Positions 1-13,244 are shown, counted from the first letter of the stretch. The stretch is DNA of 64,000 nt from Leptodontidium sp. MPI-SDFR-AT-0119 (GCA_020726505.1 JAHLEZ010000024.1:558001-622000), one strand, 5' to 3'. Notes: generated by a model not told the origin, from the letters alone. Made by a program: numbers and translations.

Positions 1-2126
1 CTTTCAAACGCCATGTTATGCTTGTGTATCTCCATAACTCCAAGTCTGGTGTAAATATCTGGCGCTGTTTCAGAACGCGCAAGCACAAGTGCATAAATTC
101 TATCATGTTCGTATCCGCCTAGTTCGTATACCCGTGGCGACCGAGTGATGAGACCGATCATAAGCACCAGAACTGGGCCACGTATTTCAGACGTACCTAT
201 CGTACTCACTGATCGCTGTATTGTCCGCTCCATGCTACCATTCGCTAGGTGCACTTCTCTATGCTCAAGAATAGTGTCTGTACACATATCTGCACCAATT
301 TCTTGCAATAGGGTCGAGCAATCCTCAGGGATCGGCTCTCCCTCCCGGAAGAGCTGGTATGATCCAGATTGTGCAGTGTCTTTTGAAATCAGTACCGCTT
401 CGACTGTTGGGCCGGTGGCTGTTATGGATCCCCCGGTGACTGCCCCGAATGGATTGAGACCACGAACTGTAGCATCAACGCTCTTCAGCTGTAAAAATGG
501 CTCGAATTGTTGCCATTCATCCGGGTCGCGCAGAACCCGGTAATCCACTCCGCCGTCAATAGATGCCCACGACCAAGACGGGGCACCACTTGTGGACTTC
601 AGAGGGCGCGAGTGTTCTAAGCCGTTCGATCCCCTGCCTAGGTTCTCTGCATTCCATTGGCTTATATCGCTGTGCGAGAACCAGAGCAGATCCGCCAGCA
701 GGTTCTGTTTCCACAAGCCGGCAACATACTCAAACGATGTTAATGACTGGATCTTGGAGGCTATACCACTCAGAGCGGGAAGTTTGTCGATGCTGAAGGT
801 GAGGTCTCGTGTGGAATATGCAATCACGATTTCCTGCCAGTGATTCCACGGATTGAACTCGGATCCCACAGAGAGTTTGGAGGCGAGACCTAGTTCGGGG
901 CGGTCGGTTCGGACGACAGTTCCATCTTCTGAGACCATCTTCCTTCGACATTCCCAGACAATCTCGCTACTAGTATAATGAATTATGCGAGTTGACAACA
1001 TATTCTCCTGGAATGTCCAAGCTCGAGTAGAGAGATGCCCAAGAGGATTATTTTGGAGTTTACGGTCTGGCCTTTGTCGTCTCTGAGCAATGACTGCGAA
1101 AGGATTTCCCTCAGAATCTTCGTGAGATATCTCTTGAGAATCCCACCAGGATGCCCGTTCCTGTAAAAATGGAGAATTTGCGTCTTTTGAAGATGACGCA
1201 GCAATGGTGATGAAAGCATTTTGATAATAACTTCCCATCTTGGAAGATTCAATCTGCCAGTCTTCTTCGCTATTCTGGATAATGCATAGAGAATCGATCC
1301 AAAGGAAGCGAATCGCAATTTTACGTGCGACGGTGACGGCGTCCAGAAACGTCTTCGGCAACAGAGCCAAGTCGATACCCTGCTTGAAGCATTTCAGAGA
1401 ATCTTCAGTAGTCTTCAGTACGTTTCCGCCTCCCCAACAATGGCTCAGAGTTGCATATCTGGCACTTTCTCCGGCAGTTTCTAGGAGCACCAGCCGTTCG
1501 TCGCCCTCAGATCCAATTTGGAGGATCCGCTTAGGAAGCGGATGGGATTGTGATTTGCTGCAAACAGATTCATCGTGTGAAACGAGGCATTCATGAATCT
1601 GCTCCTCAATAAACTGGAACGCCTCAATGGAACCCGAATTAACTGCCAAGGGGCGATTATAGCCCAGGGACGGCCATTCATGGATCGAAGTTCCTAACGG
1701 GTCAGTTAGTAGCCCTTCACAGATTGGACCGGATGCTTAAGAATAGAGAGTTATACCCGATGGAGCAGAGACTTCAACCTCTACGAGATGAGTCAACTGC
1801 CCGTTCCTGCGCCTATATCCCTCAAAGGTGACAACTAACGGCTGGACGGGTAAAAGGCGTCTGTTCTCGTCGTACTGAAGCACGTACCAATTGAATTGTA
1901 TGTTTTGAAATGTCACCATCCACCATGGAAAGAAGGTCTCAAGAATTTTGCAGAGCAAACTGCACCGGAAGCATCCTTTTTCTCGTCCTTCTTCGGCGCC
2001 AGCAAGCAGCCCCATTCCGCTGATGGCAAAGTCGCCGTCGAACCTAAAATCTCGGCAGGAAACACATTTGGGCATCTCACGCGTGGTTGTGGTCTTCCGG
2101 AATAATTTCTCTAGGAACTCCACCAT
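1..2126 (-). CDS. HET-domain protein, 3' end beyond window
   Basis: Probable heterokaryon-incompatibility (HET) protein, a cytoplasmic trigger of fungal allorecognition cell death. Exon 1 is 2126-1757. A 63-bp intron (1756-1694; GTATAA donor, CTACTAAC branch, TTAG acceptor) joins it in frame to exon 2 (1693-1), which stays open to the window edge, giving at least 687 residues. I chose the ATG at 2126; the longer open frame upstream begins only with TTG. Near the N-terminus are paired cysteines (CVSC, CFRC). The HET core follows from about residue 200: ATLSHCWGG, LPKTFLDAV, FLWIDSLCIIQ, EEDWQIESSKMG, and later RAWTFQE. After that comes the usual PSWSWAS segment. It lies head-to-head with a second HET gene at 4715. 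Family assignment is firm. The partner and specificity are unknown, and the stop codon is outside the window. Confidence 0.9.
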
Positions 2127-2234
2127 CTTTAGAGGAAGATGTATCCCAGCGCCAGTCGTGAAATGCGTCTCGAGGAATGGAAGCAACCAAAAAGAAATGA
2201 TGCACGGCAGAGTTTTAGAGTGATCTAAGGGGGA

Positions 2235-2414
2235 CGTACGAGCGCGTTTGGGAAGGCTGAGCGAGCAAATAGGGGCTCATCCGTTCCCTAGCAATGAGGC
2301 TGAGGCCCTAACACGAGTTTCGGTCTATTGGATGTCCAATAGGGCTCGCGTGGTATGGTACGGCGGCTACCACGCGCTAAGATGAGTAGCCAATCCCTAT
2401 CGGACGCTCGTACG
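2235..2414. mobile_element. possible 180-bp MITE
   Basis: A 10-bp inverted repeat, CGTACGAGCG at 2235-2244 and CGCTCGTACG at 2405-2414, encloses 160 bp without coding signs. No target duplication is obvious. It sits immediately before the WD40 relic, so it may have truncated that gene. Short inverted repeats of this length can be chance, so this is a weak call. Confidence 0.3.
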
Positions 2415-2656
2415 CTCAAAGGTCCTCGAGTTCGGTCCATTCAGTCGCCTTCTCGCCTGACAGTAAGCTGTTAGTAACTTTACACGTGTTTAATTATTGG
2501 CTAGCAGAAGGCTTTACAAATTTTCTATGGCTACCTAAGGATTATCGACCTACTTGCCAAGCTGTTCGGGATAGACTGGCTATTTTAGGACATTCGTCAG
2601 GGACAATTTCATTTCTACAGGTTAAAGCAGGGTCAAAGCTTATTACATCCAATTAG
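2412..2656 (+). pseudogene. relic of NACHT-WD40 type protein C-terminus
   Basis: One frame reads a WD40 segment (SSSVHSVAFSPDSKLLVT). It continues into FLWLPKDYRPTCQAV and LAILGHSSGTISFL and stops with TAG at 2654-2656. From knowledge of the family, this W-L-P-x-x-Y-R-P and LGH-S-G signature closes many fungal NACHT/WD40 STAND proteins (HNWD, HET-E-like), which are recognition receptors. The first WD40 codons (TLKG) lie in another frame, two bases out of register with SSSVHS, so the relic carries a small indel besides losing everything upstream. There is no start codon and no room for the NACHT domain. It is a dead fragment lying between two HET genes. Confidence 0.6.
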
Positions 2657-4714
2657 AGTATATATATTAGTGAATGCTGATAAACGACTTGATAAGTTAT
2701 ATAACTTCATTTACATCTCTATTTTATAGACCTTTATAGCAGTGTGATCATTATTTGGTTTCTAGAATCTTATAGAGAGCCCCGCAACCCGTTCGATAAG
2801 CGAGAGTCAGAGCCAACAGTTTGGCCTTGCTGATGACGCTTGATGGTTGATTGATTAATTGATTGATTTATTCATACTCGGTTCCAGCTGTCCATAGGAC
2901 TGCTATGCCGGAGTAGCCCAGTTTTGGCGCCAGTTGCCGAGCTGCATTTACCGTAGTAAATGTACCTCACTTCATCACCCGAAAGTGACTAGAAACCTCA
3001 TCTGCTGAGCGGACTGGTTCCCATCTACGTCTATATACATATCCGTGTCAAGGAGTGCTTTGTGTCTTCTTTATGTACATGGCTCATTGGCAGCCGCTTC
3101 TGCTGTCCTTCGTGTGTCAATGTACCTTCAGTCTCCCCTTGCTACCGCTAAACATTCATTCAACTCCCTCCCTTCCATCAATCTTCAAATTCGTGACTTC
3201 TCCCAAACCCATCATTATAGTGTCCTCGGGGTGAAGTGCAAATACGGACTAAGTGTTCGCAAATCTGGGCGGTTAAGCGCATGCCGGCTCATGCCTCAAC
3301 TTGTTCTGTGTATGGTGATTCTGCTGTGATGGTGACAGTTCTATCGGGAAACGTAGACCGCTCGTGTGGGCAAGGCACTCGTAGTCTGCAGTGGCGCTAA
3401 GAGAGGCGTGGGGGGAGCGCATCGTAGTTTCTGTTCTGTATATGGTGATAGAGTTGCTGTGTACAAGATCGAGATCGTAGCGACATCATCGGGGGGAGAC
3501 TAATCGACTAATAGTGTGGGCATCACTTTTAGCCTGATGTTGAGAGGCGGGGCAAGTTCCTCTCTATGCTCTGTGTGTGGTAATAAGCCGTGCGTCGAGA
3601 TCGTGTGGTCCGGTTGTCGTCACTAGCTTAAAGATTTTGGGAGATTTAGATGTTAAGTGAGGCTTCGGGTCTCTGGTGAAACGTGCTGCAAATGCTATGT
3701 ACTGTTGACAATAGTACCGCGGTCTCAGGTTCCTATGTTACTACTGAGTGTGAAGCCTATCTCGTGGAAGGAGAAGGGTCATTTCTCGTGGTTGTCGTTG
3801 TGTTGTTTTCGGTGCTTGCTTGGTAGAAGTGACAGGTGTCCCTTCAGATCAATCAGAACTGGCGCTCGCTGGTCTAGGCAGGCCACAAAGGAAAATGCCT
3901 AGTCCAGGAGGCCAGCTCTGACTCTTCTGAGGGACTTTCGAGGTGCTTTGAGGTGTGCTTTCCAAAAATTTGATTCGTGCTTTTCGTGATGTTTTCATGA
4001 CGCTTGATGGACGAGCCTGTGTGTTTGAACTACTCTAGCACGTGATCAAGAGGACTGGAATGTCTTTTTTTGCACGTCGCAAAGAGAAGGGAACTTTTCG
4101 TGTCGGGCTGCAATGGCAAGCAGCTATTGGATATGACCTTGGAGGGGAAGTAGGTATGCTCCAATTCAAAGACTCACAAACGACCAAAAGGAACACGGTA
4201 TTTTTATGAATTTGCAGACTAAAAGAACTGAAGGCAAAGGGAGGAAACAGTCCTATCGGCCCATCTCCGTAAGCGCCGACAAAGGGACATGGGCATTCTA
4301 TTGCGCGGCGACACGCCCGCCGCTCGCTGGAGTTAAATCTCCCCTTGTCAGCTCCCGAGCCAAAAGTCCCAGTTGCAATTAACTAAGCGCCCAACACAGC
4401 ACAGAGGGCCACGCCGTCTCGGTTTCAAGTTTCATATTTCCCCGATCAACTAAACAGTTTCCCGGCAGCATGCGTGCATACATATAGTCAGTCCCAAGGG
4501 TTGCAATCTGCAGAGCACACAAGCATACACAGGATCTTCAACGGCATCGGACGACGTCTCCCTCGTATCGAAGCGACGAAGAGTGCCCCTCACCGAGGTC
4601 CATCCCAATTCCGACCGTTCTACATGTAGTCTATGAAGACACAAACATTTGATTCCGACACATATACTTGAATCGATACCTTCGAGTCACTGTCTCAATC
4701 CGAAGCGCCAGACT
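2657..4714. other. intergenic region between divergent HET genes
   Basis: No convincing gene is seen. The stretch 3300-3620 looks like an old tandem duplication with a period of about 130 bp: the landmarks TGTATGGTGAT, TGTATATGGTGAT and TGTGTGTGGTAAT recur near 3308, 3437 and 3571. A short ATTGATT-type repeat lies near 2850. The last few hundred bases are presumably the 5' region of the HET gene at 4715. Confidence 0.4.
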
Positions 4715-7194
4715 ATGCCTATCTGCTCCGACTGCGATGCGTTGATATCATATCTCCATGCACGTAATCCTCCCAGGTCTCACACCCACAAAAACACAAT
4801 CGAAGTTTTGCGAACAGCTCCAAACTGTGATCTGTGCAATCTGATAATCTCAGTGGAATTCGAGTGGCAAGACCTCGATGAGCCCAAAACCGCCTCTATC
4901 AGTTTATACAATACCGAAGAGGATATGCGCCGGCTGGAGGATATTGCCAAGGAAGAGCCGGAGCTGTTCCCGGCAATCAAGGTATCTGCTCTTCAGGACG
5001 TATGCACAAGGATCTCAGAGATTGTACTCGAAGTCAGGCTCATCGAAAATCGGCTGGGAAGGATTTATCTTGCCGTCTGGAAAGGTATGTCTTGAATATA
5101 CGAATCGTGCCGTAGCTGATACGGCTTGATAGATACTCCATGTGCGAACATGGACACTGAGTGCGAACGGCACAAGAAGGACTTTTTCTCGGACCACATG
5201 TTTAATACCAATCCTGCGGAAAATCGATGGGATCAATTCCGTCCGTGTTCGACAAGTGATATTGCCTACCGCCCATATGGCATGCTTTCCGATGACGACT
5301 CAGCAACAACCCTCGATTATTTGGAGTCTTGGCTGAACGCTTGTGAATGGGGGTGTCATGGCGCATGCGCTAAGTCTCTTACTGGGGAGTGGATTGACGG
5401 GTGTTATCCGTTTGAATCAGATGCCCCACTCCCGAGGCGAGTACTTGATGTAGACACTGACCTCATCAGACTTATCGAAACGGAACTAGGCGACACGGGA
5501 TACTATATCGCACTCAGCCATTGCTGGGGCAGGCCAGAGAACCATCCCCCTAAAACGACACGCGCAAACTTTGAAAATCGTTTGGCCGGTCTTCCGCTCA
5601 GTACGCTCCCTAAGACATTCCAAGATGCGGTCAAAATAACCCGGCATATGGGTGTCCAGTACCTATGGATCGACTCGCTTTGCATCGTGCAAGACGATGA
5701 GGCTGATTGGAAAAGGGAAGCAGCCAACATGGGGGCAATATATGAGTATGCAAGATTGACAATCGCAGCTGCGGGCGCTCGAGATTGCACAGAGGGATGC
5801 TTTGTATCGAAGCGGCCGGACCTGAGAAATGTGCGGGACAGGGTAGTGGAATCAACAGAGACACAACGCAATATCGAAGGAAATGACAATGGGGAACACA
5901 AGAGAGTGCAAAGGACATCCCCGCCCGATCCGCCTCGAGTCACAGTCTTATCTAAGGGGCTGAATGACCTACCCGTTACCATACATCTTGCAGCATGTCC
6001 TTGGGTGATAAATGAGCCGTACTACAGCCCTCTTGGATACCGAGCTTGGGCACGACAGGAATGGTATCTCTCCAGAAGAGTTCTGTTCTTCACACGAGGT
6101 GGAATATCATGGAAATGCAGATCAGACCAATTCAACGAGCGCGAAAGATACTACGACATGCACGAGAAACAAGAGTGGGAGCATCTATTACAAAGATACT
6201 CCGACGATGAACTCACATACGAGACGGACAGGCTCGTAGCATTGCAAGGGGTGGCAACCCAAATGGCATCAATCATGGACGGAACGTATCACTTTGGCCT
6301 TTGGACCCACATGCCTGAATTGCTCTTCTGGATGATGAAAGGGCCGCAAATCGATGCAAAGGGGCCAGATGCGCCATCCTGGAGTTGGGCTTCGAGGAAC
6401 GGGTCGAAGTTCTTTTGGAAAACGATGGTACAATTCAGGTTGGGGCTTGATCAAGAGAACCTCATACAAAACAGCATTCAGGTTGATGAGGCCGGGACGC
6501 TTACGACTACTGCTCCCATTCTTGAACTTTTCACGACCCCTGTATCAGATGAATGGATTGCTGCGGGGCACGTTCCTTGGCAATGCAATATGATACCGGA
6601 ATCCGCTCTCCTTTACTACTCGCATTCCACTAGTCGTCCCGTCCTGTTTCTCTTCGATCCCGGCTGTCCTGAGGATCGCGCAATCGGACTTGCCGGTCTC
6701 GATGATGACTCTGGACTCAGCCCAGGAAAAGTGTTTTGCATATACCTCTTGTCCACACATCGGTTTGAGGAACTAGACATGTTGTTGCAGCTGGTAACTC
6801 ATGGCGATAGTAAGGATACAGGACCTGAACAGACGGGCTTTTGGTTCAAGGGGGATACAGGCCACCAGGTACCTGACCCTCTGCCAAGAAGTATAAGTAG
6901 TGGAGAGGGATTTAGTGATTATGTGCCAATGCTTCAGCACTCACACTTCGGCTCATCGAGAGAATCGAGAGAAGTGGATGAGGTAAGGTTGAATGAGTCT
7001 TTGAATGCTCTTATCAATTGCTGATTTTCACGCAGAGTATAATGTTCTACCCAACTGGCAACCGTTTATACTGGGTTTTGCTTGTTCAGGAAGTGACAGG
7101 AAGGCCGAATTACTTTCGTCGGATTGGCATGGGGCTTGTATATTCTTCTCCGCAGCAAGTATCCGCGCCGTACCAAGAGGTTAAGATCATATAA
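4715..7194 (+). CDS. HET-domain protein
   Basis: Second HET-domain protein, predicted 792 residues in three exons: 4715-5084, 5133-6982 and 7036-7194. Introns are 5085-5132 (GTATGT...ATAG) and 6983-7035 (GTAAGG...TTGCTGAT...GCAG). Reading through the last intron would stop at 7024. Splicing instead restores a typical HET C-terminus (LYWVLLVQEV, FRRIGMGLVY) ending in TAA at 7192-7194. The start is the ATG opening MPICSDCDAL; the open frame begins earlier only with TTG. Motifs: CDLCNLI near residue 45, ALSHCWG near residue 250, LPKTFQDAV, YLWIDSLCIVQDDEADW, RAWARQEWYLSRR and PSWSWASRNG. It probably acts as a death-inducing incompatibility factor, as in its family. It diverges from the HET gene at 1-2126. 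No lesion is seen although RIP-degraded DNA starts about 100 bp downstream. Confidence 0.9.
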
Positions 7195-7571
7195 TATATA
7201 CAGCAATGCCTGTGACTTCTTTCTCCTTTGCCAACTTCAACAGTTCTCCCTCCCGCCGCCTTTTGTCAGACGGCCAAGCGGGCTTCGATAGGAATCACGT
7301 GCATAACGCTTTAGTCTTGAGAAAAAAAGCTTAAGAGAATTCTCTAAAGATATTTACAATCTTAAAAGTATTATCTTTATACCTATAAGGTCTGATAAGT
7401 TATAATATCTTAAGATACTTATCTTTAGCAAAATAGGAGCCGTGGAAATCAAATTGAATACTTCTAAGAGTCTAATACTTCTTACTACCCTAGAAGAAGT
7501 TAGACGTAAATAAGCAAGGGCAAAGAAAATAAGGAAGGCTAATAAATACTAATAAATAACAACCTTATAAG
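7195..7571. other. start of RIP-degraded AT-rich block
   Basis: No gene is seen. From about 7310 the composition shifts abruptly to AT-rich sequence poor in CpA/TpG. This is the left edge of a block that extends to 28839. Confidence 0.7.
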
Positions 7572-7806
7572 TGTGACGCCCAACTCTATGAAGATAGGGG
7601 CTCACGAATGAATGCCTATCTCACATCACCAAAAGGGCTACGCGTGAAGACGAAGGGAGTCTCTTAGAAGCTAAAGCTACAGAAGTAAGAAGGTATGGAA
7701 GGAGAGAGTATATAAAGAGGGTGGCGTTGTACGCGGGGCCTCGGAAATTAGGTGGCCCCACACCTGGAAAGTAAACAAAGGGGTAAACAACACTCGATCC
7801 GTCACA
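7572..7806 (+). mobile_element. solo LTR, family A (235 bp)
   Basis: Begins TGTGACG and ends CGTCACA, flanked by the perfect 5-bp direct repeat ATAAG (7567-7571 and 7807-7811). A TATATAAAG box inside supports plus orientation. It is far richer in GC than its surroundings, so it carries little RIP. No internal region is attached; it arose by LTR-LTR recombination. Confidence 0.8.
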
Positions 7807-8035
7807 ATAAGTATAGCTTACTTATATTTTATACACACGTTCGTTTTTAAATTAATAAAAGCAGTATAATATTAAATTCGGACTTATTCTTTCTTATTAG
7901 ACTAGCGCAAGTAACTCTATAAATAGATTTAAGCTTAGTAACTACTACAACGCAGTTATCGACTAACAAATATTAAATTATATTCCTATAAGAAAAGATA
8001 AAATAAAAACGCTATATTATTTTAATCTAAGATAC

Positions 8036-8317
8036 TGTGGTGGGGACAGCCCCTTGATTTCTTTTGTCACATGACTGCGCCGGTCCTTCGCACATATAAG
8101 GAGCTAACACTTGATTACAGAACGTCAAGAACGCAACACCACATATATTCTATTTAATAGAACCTTTTCCTCCCCCCTTCTTTGCTAATTCGTACTCTTC
8201 AGATATGTGATATCTTTAGATTTGATCAATCTGTTATTTCCTAAACCTAGGAACTCCTCCGGTAGCTCGCTGCATGCTACCCTCTTGCTGTGTGGATTGG
8301 GGTTCGTCCCTCCCACA
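8036..8317 (+). mobile_element. solo LTR, family B (282 bp)
   Basis: Begins TGTGGTGGGGAC and ends GTCCCTCCCACA, with ATAC on both sides (8032-8035 and 8318-8321). A CATATAAGG box and a CT-rich tract suggest plus orientation. It is little mutated compared with its flanks. Confidence 0.65.
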
Positions 8318-8321
8318 ATAC

Positions 8322-8862
8322 TGAACTAATTTAACCTACCTTATATATATTCTTTTATCAAGAGATCTCACAATCACGCTAACTTATATTTTAATTCCCT
8401 AAACTTACTTTTCTAACTACGTCAACTAATTCATCAGCCATAGTCCCAAACAACCATAAGCTTGGCAAATAGTTACATAATCGATAATATATCGGTAAGT
8501 ATCGGGAAGATACGGGTCGCTTCTTAGCTAACCAAAGATCGCTAGTCACTTTGATCTAAAGGTACCGACTAAGGTGGTGGCATTACACGAATCTGCACGC
8601 CACAGCAACCACAAGGCCGGTGAGATCTTTAGCATAGTAAGGAGGCTCCTAAAGCTTGGGTAAGTCCTCTGAATAGGTATCAAAGAGTTATAAGAGCTCG
8701 ATAGTGGACCTGTGGTAAGGAAACTCTGTTACGCTATAAACGAAGACTACGGTAAAAACGGGCGCGAGGGCGACGATGCGAACGTAATTTTCTGATAAGA
8801 GAGGTTCAGAATATTCAGGGGTGGCTACCGGGTACGAATCATATTAAAGTATGAGATATTTT
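8322..8862. other. unassigned repeat-like sequence
   Basis: Mixed composition; 8430-8850 is less AT-rich than the rest of the block. No open frame, no recognised motif and no terminal repeats were found. It is probably another element fragment. Confidence 0.3.
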
Positions 8863-9136
8863 TGTTAGGATAGCCTTAGTTAAGGGGCATTCTCTTACTT
8901 TAACAGCTTCCAAAGATAGTCGTTTCTCTTAGCCTAATAAAGCTTAGTTTTATACCTTGCCTCCTAGTTTTGTATAAGTAATACTTATACGAGCTATAGG
9001 GTTAAGTACTTAATATATTTAAGGTAGTTTTCCCTTTCGTATAAAAGGGACATATAAAATATACTTAATTAAACTTCACTTGTTATATTTTTTATTACCC
9101 CGATATTAAGTATTGAACTTTAGTTAGATACTAACA
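8863..9136 (+). repeat. Copia-2 left LTR
   Basis: 274 bp, TG...CA ends, same length as the right LTR at 28566. It is more AT-shifted than the right copy: several CG and CA positions of the right LTR appear as TA or TG here. Confidence 0.85.
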
Positions 9137-12100
9137 CTAATTAGTAGTTAAATAACTATAGAATAATTAAGTAATACTTTTATACGACGACAATTAGAAA
9201 GACAAACTAGAGAGGCAAACTAATCGGACCTTACGTCGGCGATTAGTAGAAAAAGACGATTCGTATAATCTAAGGATTTATAAAACGTAAATACGACTTG
9301 ACAACTTTTATTAACCTTTATATAAAGAAGGACACGATAATTCTACTATTATAGGTCACTTACTTATTAAATATAAAAGTATAAGGGGAACCCTTTAACC
9401 TTGTGGACGACGAGTATTAAACGCTTAAGCGAGTTAATAACTATATTACCTTAGCCTTTATATAATACTATTAAAAAGAGTTTTAGGACTATAAACTTTA
9501 AAAAGAATTTAAGGAAGGCTTTAAAGGATAAATAGTAAATACATTTACTATTAGATCCTAAGAAGCTATTAAAGGTCTTTGTATATACTTCCTTAATCAC
9601 AGAGTATAAGTACGAGAGTAAAGGGAGTCTATCTTATACGCTTAAACGTTAGTAAATGTTTTAAAAGAGGAGGAATTATATAAGTGGATAAATTAAAATC
9701 GAAGGACTTATACTTAATAAAAATCTTAAGGGCAAGACAAAAACCGGCAAAGTACTTTGACTTTAACTATATGAAACGAACTATTAGCGAGACACGTTAT
9801 TTCGGACAATTTTAGAGATTCTTTAATTGTATAAACTTAAGAAGTAAAGAACTTACTCTTAGAGTTAATTTAAATAACTTAACGATAGTCTCAAACGTCT
9901 AGACAATATCTAAGTCCTCTGCCTTATGTCGTTTTAAATAAGAATATAATTAGTTTTAACTAGACTTCGTACGTAAATTTAAAAAGGTCTTTATTACTAA
10001 ATAAAAGTTAAATAACTAAATAACGTTACTTAATATACGAACGTTTTAGTCTTATATTATATTTAGTCTTAAATAATAACCTTTTAAGTCGGGACTAAGC
10101 TTACGAAACCGTCGAACGACTACTAAGACAATATTCGTACGAAGATAATTTACTAACCTTAAAAGCTCCTCTGCCAAAACTAACTATATTATATAAGTCT
10201 CGGACAATTATCCTGAACTTATAGTTATTAATAGACTTAATAAAGGTTTATAATAATAAAAGCCGGAAGTATAATAGAGAGTAATATAATATCTAAGATA
10301 TTCGTCTCTAGGTCTTTTTTAATTATTATATAAAGATCAGAATCCTAAGTAACTAGTACTACTTAGTATTCTCGATTATATTAAAAGGACTAGTAACAGA
10401 TTTCTATTACGACAAGATTATAAGACGTTTATATGATTTCCTTATAATAATTCGTATAACTCGGAATCACTTTAAGACTAAAGAGAATTAATAAAAGTAC
10501 TTGTTTAAGTAAAGAGACACTATATTAATCTCTACGATTATAAAGAACTTAAATAAGTCTCGGTTAGAATACTTAGAAATTATATTTAATTCTTTTTATA
10601 TAATATAACGCGGCCTATTAAGGGAATACTAAATAGAGTATAATCTTTATAATTAAGTACTAAACGTATGTCGTGGAGTAAAAGAATGTAGTCTAGTATT
10701 ATATAAGCCTATATAAATATTTAAAGGGCTATGTGTAAACTTACGGTTTATAATTGTTATAGCTATACGAACGAGGGAGGTTAATACTTACTTATAGAAT
10801 CGTTCGTACAATTATAATTACAACTTAATAAAGAGACAATTTTATAAAAGGCACGACGATTTCCGGATTATATAATATTAAACTAGTTCTAAAAGAGGAC
10901 TTTTTGTTTAAGGAACCCTTTTAATAATTATACAAATAAGACATATATTATTTATAAGAAGGAAGGTTATTAGTTAATAAATTATTTAAAGGCAAAGTAA
11001 AAAGCCGTATAAGCGAAGGTTAAGAATTACTTAATAACTGAGTTTAATAAATCCGAGGAAGTAATTTAGGCTTTCTTAAGCTTATACGAAGATTTCCTAG
11101 GGGAATTTAATTGTATAATAATAAAAGAAGTACTAAAGGATATAAAGGAATAAAAAGACAAAGATAAGTTAAAAGGATTTTTTATAAAGTATAAGGAAGT
11201 CGACGAACGACAAATAATTAAGTTTTAAACGACGAATTAATAAAACACGCCTTTTTATAACGAGACTTAACAAAGGATTTGTACAAAGGCGAGGTATTTG
11301 TTATTAAAAACAAATATTTGTCCGAAGTCTTTTAAGGGATTATACTAAATAGTAATATTACTAGAATCTCTATTATAAGAAAGTAATAAGTTTAAGTACT
11401 TCTAAAGCTTAATTTGTCACTAAAAGTTAATTATATAAGTAGTTAAACGTATATAATTTAATTTAGTAAAAGAGTAGTAGAATTAGAGGGATTAATACTT
11501 ATATAAACACTTATTAAGCAAGTGAAGTTTTAAATTATTCTAATAAATACCTTATTTTTATTATATATTTAAGATATAGACTCCCTTAGTGTATAATTAA
11601 ACAACCTTTAGAATATTATAATTTAAGGGGATAAGAGAGTTCCGATCGTACGAAAATAAGAACATTTATAAATAATAATTTATATAATAAAAGACACGTT
11701 TATATATTAGCACTTTACAAAAACAGAGCTTAAGTAACTCTATTAACGCTTTAGATATCTTTTAATTAAAAAACTGTATTGTGTTCTTTAGTAAGTAAGA
11801 CACAAGGAAATAAACCTTTATATAATTAAGAAGATTTTAAAGTTTTACGAATAATATTAGCTTTATATAAAGAACTTAAGTTAATTTAGATTCTTTTTAA
11901 AAGACGATATCGAATTTAATTTCTCTATAATCGTAAATATCTTATATCTTTTAAGAGTAATAGTCCTTTAAGTAGTTAATAAGGTAACTAGTTTTAATAC
12001 CGCCTAATTCCTAAAAGATAATTTAGCGAAAATAACGTAAATTACACTTTATATATATTAGATTAATACTTATTTTAGATCCTTAAATTACTTTGTATAT

Positions 12101-13244
12101 AATACTAGGACGAACTTCGTATTATTAAAATTTAAAGTAAATACTTATATAATAAACGTTGATATAAAAGAAGTCCTAGTCGAGGTATATTAAAGTATTA
12201 AGAAGGTTAAGCGGTATTACGCCCCTTTACGCTAATTATACGAGATTATCTAAGACGAGACGAGAAAAGAAAACCTAGTAAAAGAAGTAGTCTTTTAAAT
12301 AGTCGTGAAAGCCGTAAATAATATAATTAGTCTAAACGAACTAATTTTAATACTTTTCGTTTTTAGAGTATATTTTAGACTTTTATATAAAGACTTATTA
12401 TTTATAAATATACTTATTAGAGTAAGGGCAGTTCAGATAATAATAACGGAATTGCGAAAGATTTAAGTTATATAAAAGATTAAAGATACTTAAAATATAA
12501 AGAACGGCTTTAATATTACTAAGACTATATAACTTTTATTATAATCTTTAGTGAAAGTATAGTAAAAGAAAAAGGGATAAATAGGCCTGTTTTTGTTATT
12601 ATTAATTATAAAGAAAGAGTATATTATTTAATTACCTTCGAGACCGACTTCTTTTTGTATAATAATAGTTAAGCCGTTTTATATAAAAGAAATCGCCGAG
12701 GCCCTAGAGGATTATATATAATTAGACTAAGTATCTCCTTTAGTACGGCGAGTTGTCTTAATTTTATTTAAGATAAAGTAAGAACTCGAGAAGGGACTTA
12801 TATAATTACTAGAAGTTTTCTTAACTTAAAAGAATAATCTGACTTAGACTTATTTTATATAATGTAAGTAATAAGGAAGATTACTAGCCTTAGTCTTTTA
12901 TTTAAAGAATCTTAATAAAAGGAAATTAATAACTTAATTACTCGAGGCGTATTTGAGCGGACAGATTTTTAATTCCCGGCTTGTTAATGAAATTAAAGGG
13001 AAGATAATTAAAGCTTTATATAATAAATCTAGACTTGTGATCTAAGCGTATAACGACGCGGTAAAGGAATAAATCTTTACTTAGTCTCTAACTATTTAAC
13101 GGATTAGTCAGCGACTAATTCTGGCACTTTATTTATTACTTATATAAAAAGGGTTATTAATCTTTATTCGGGATATTACTTAGGCGTATGTTTAGTCAAT
13201 AACGTTTCTAAATCGTACGATTTATGTGAGACTACTAAAGTAAA

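Noticed and set aside
145..543. 132-aa plus-strand ORF in the first HET gene
   Set aside because: Shadow on the opposite strand of a HET exon with clear motifs.
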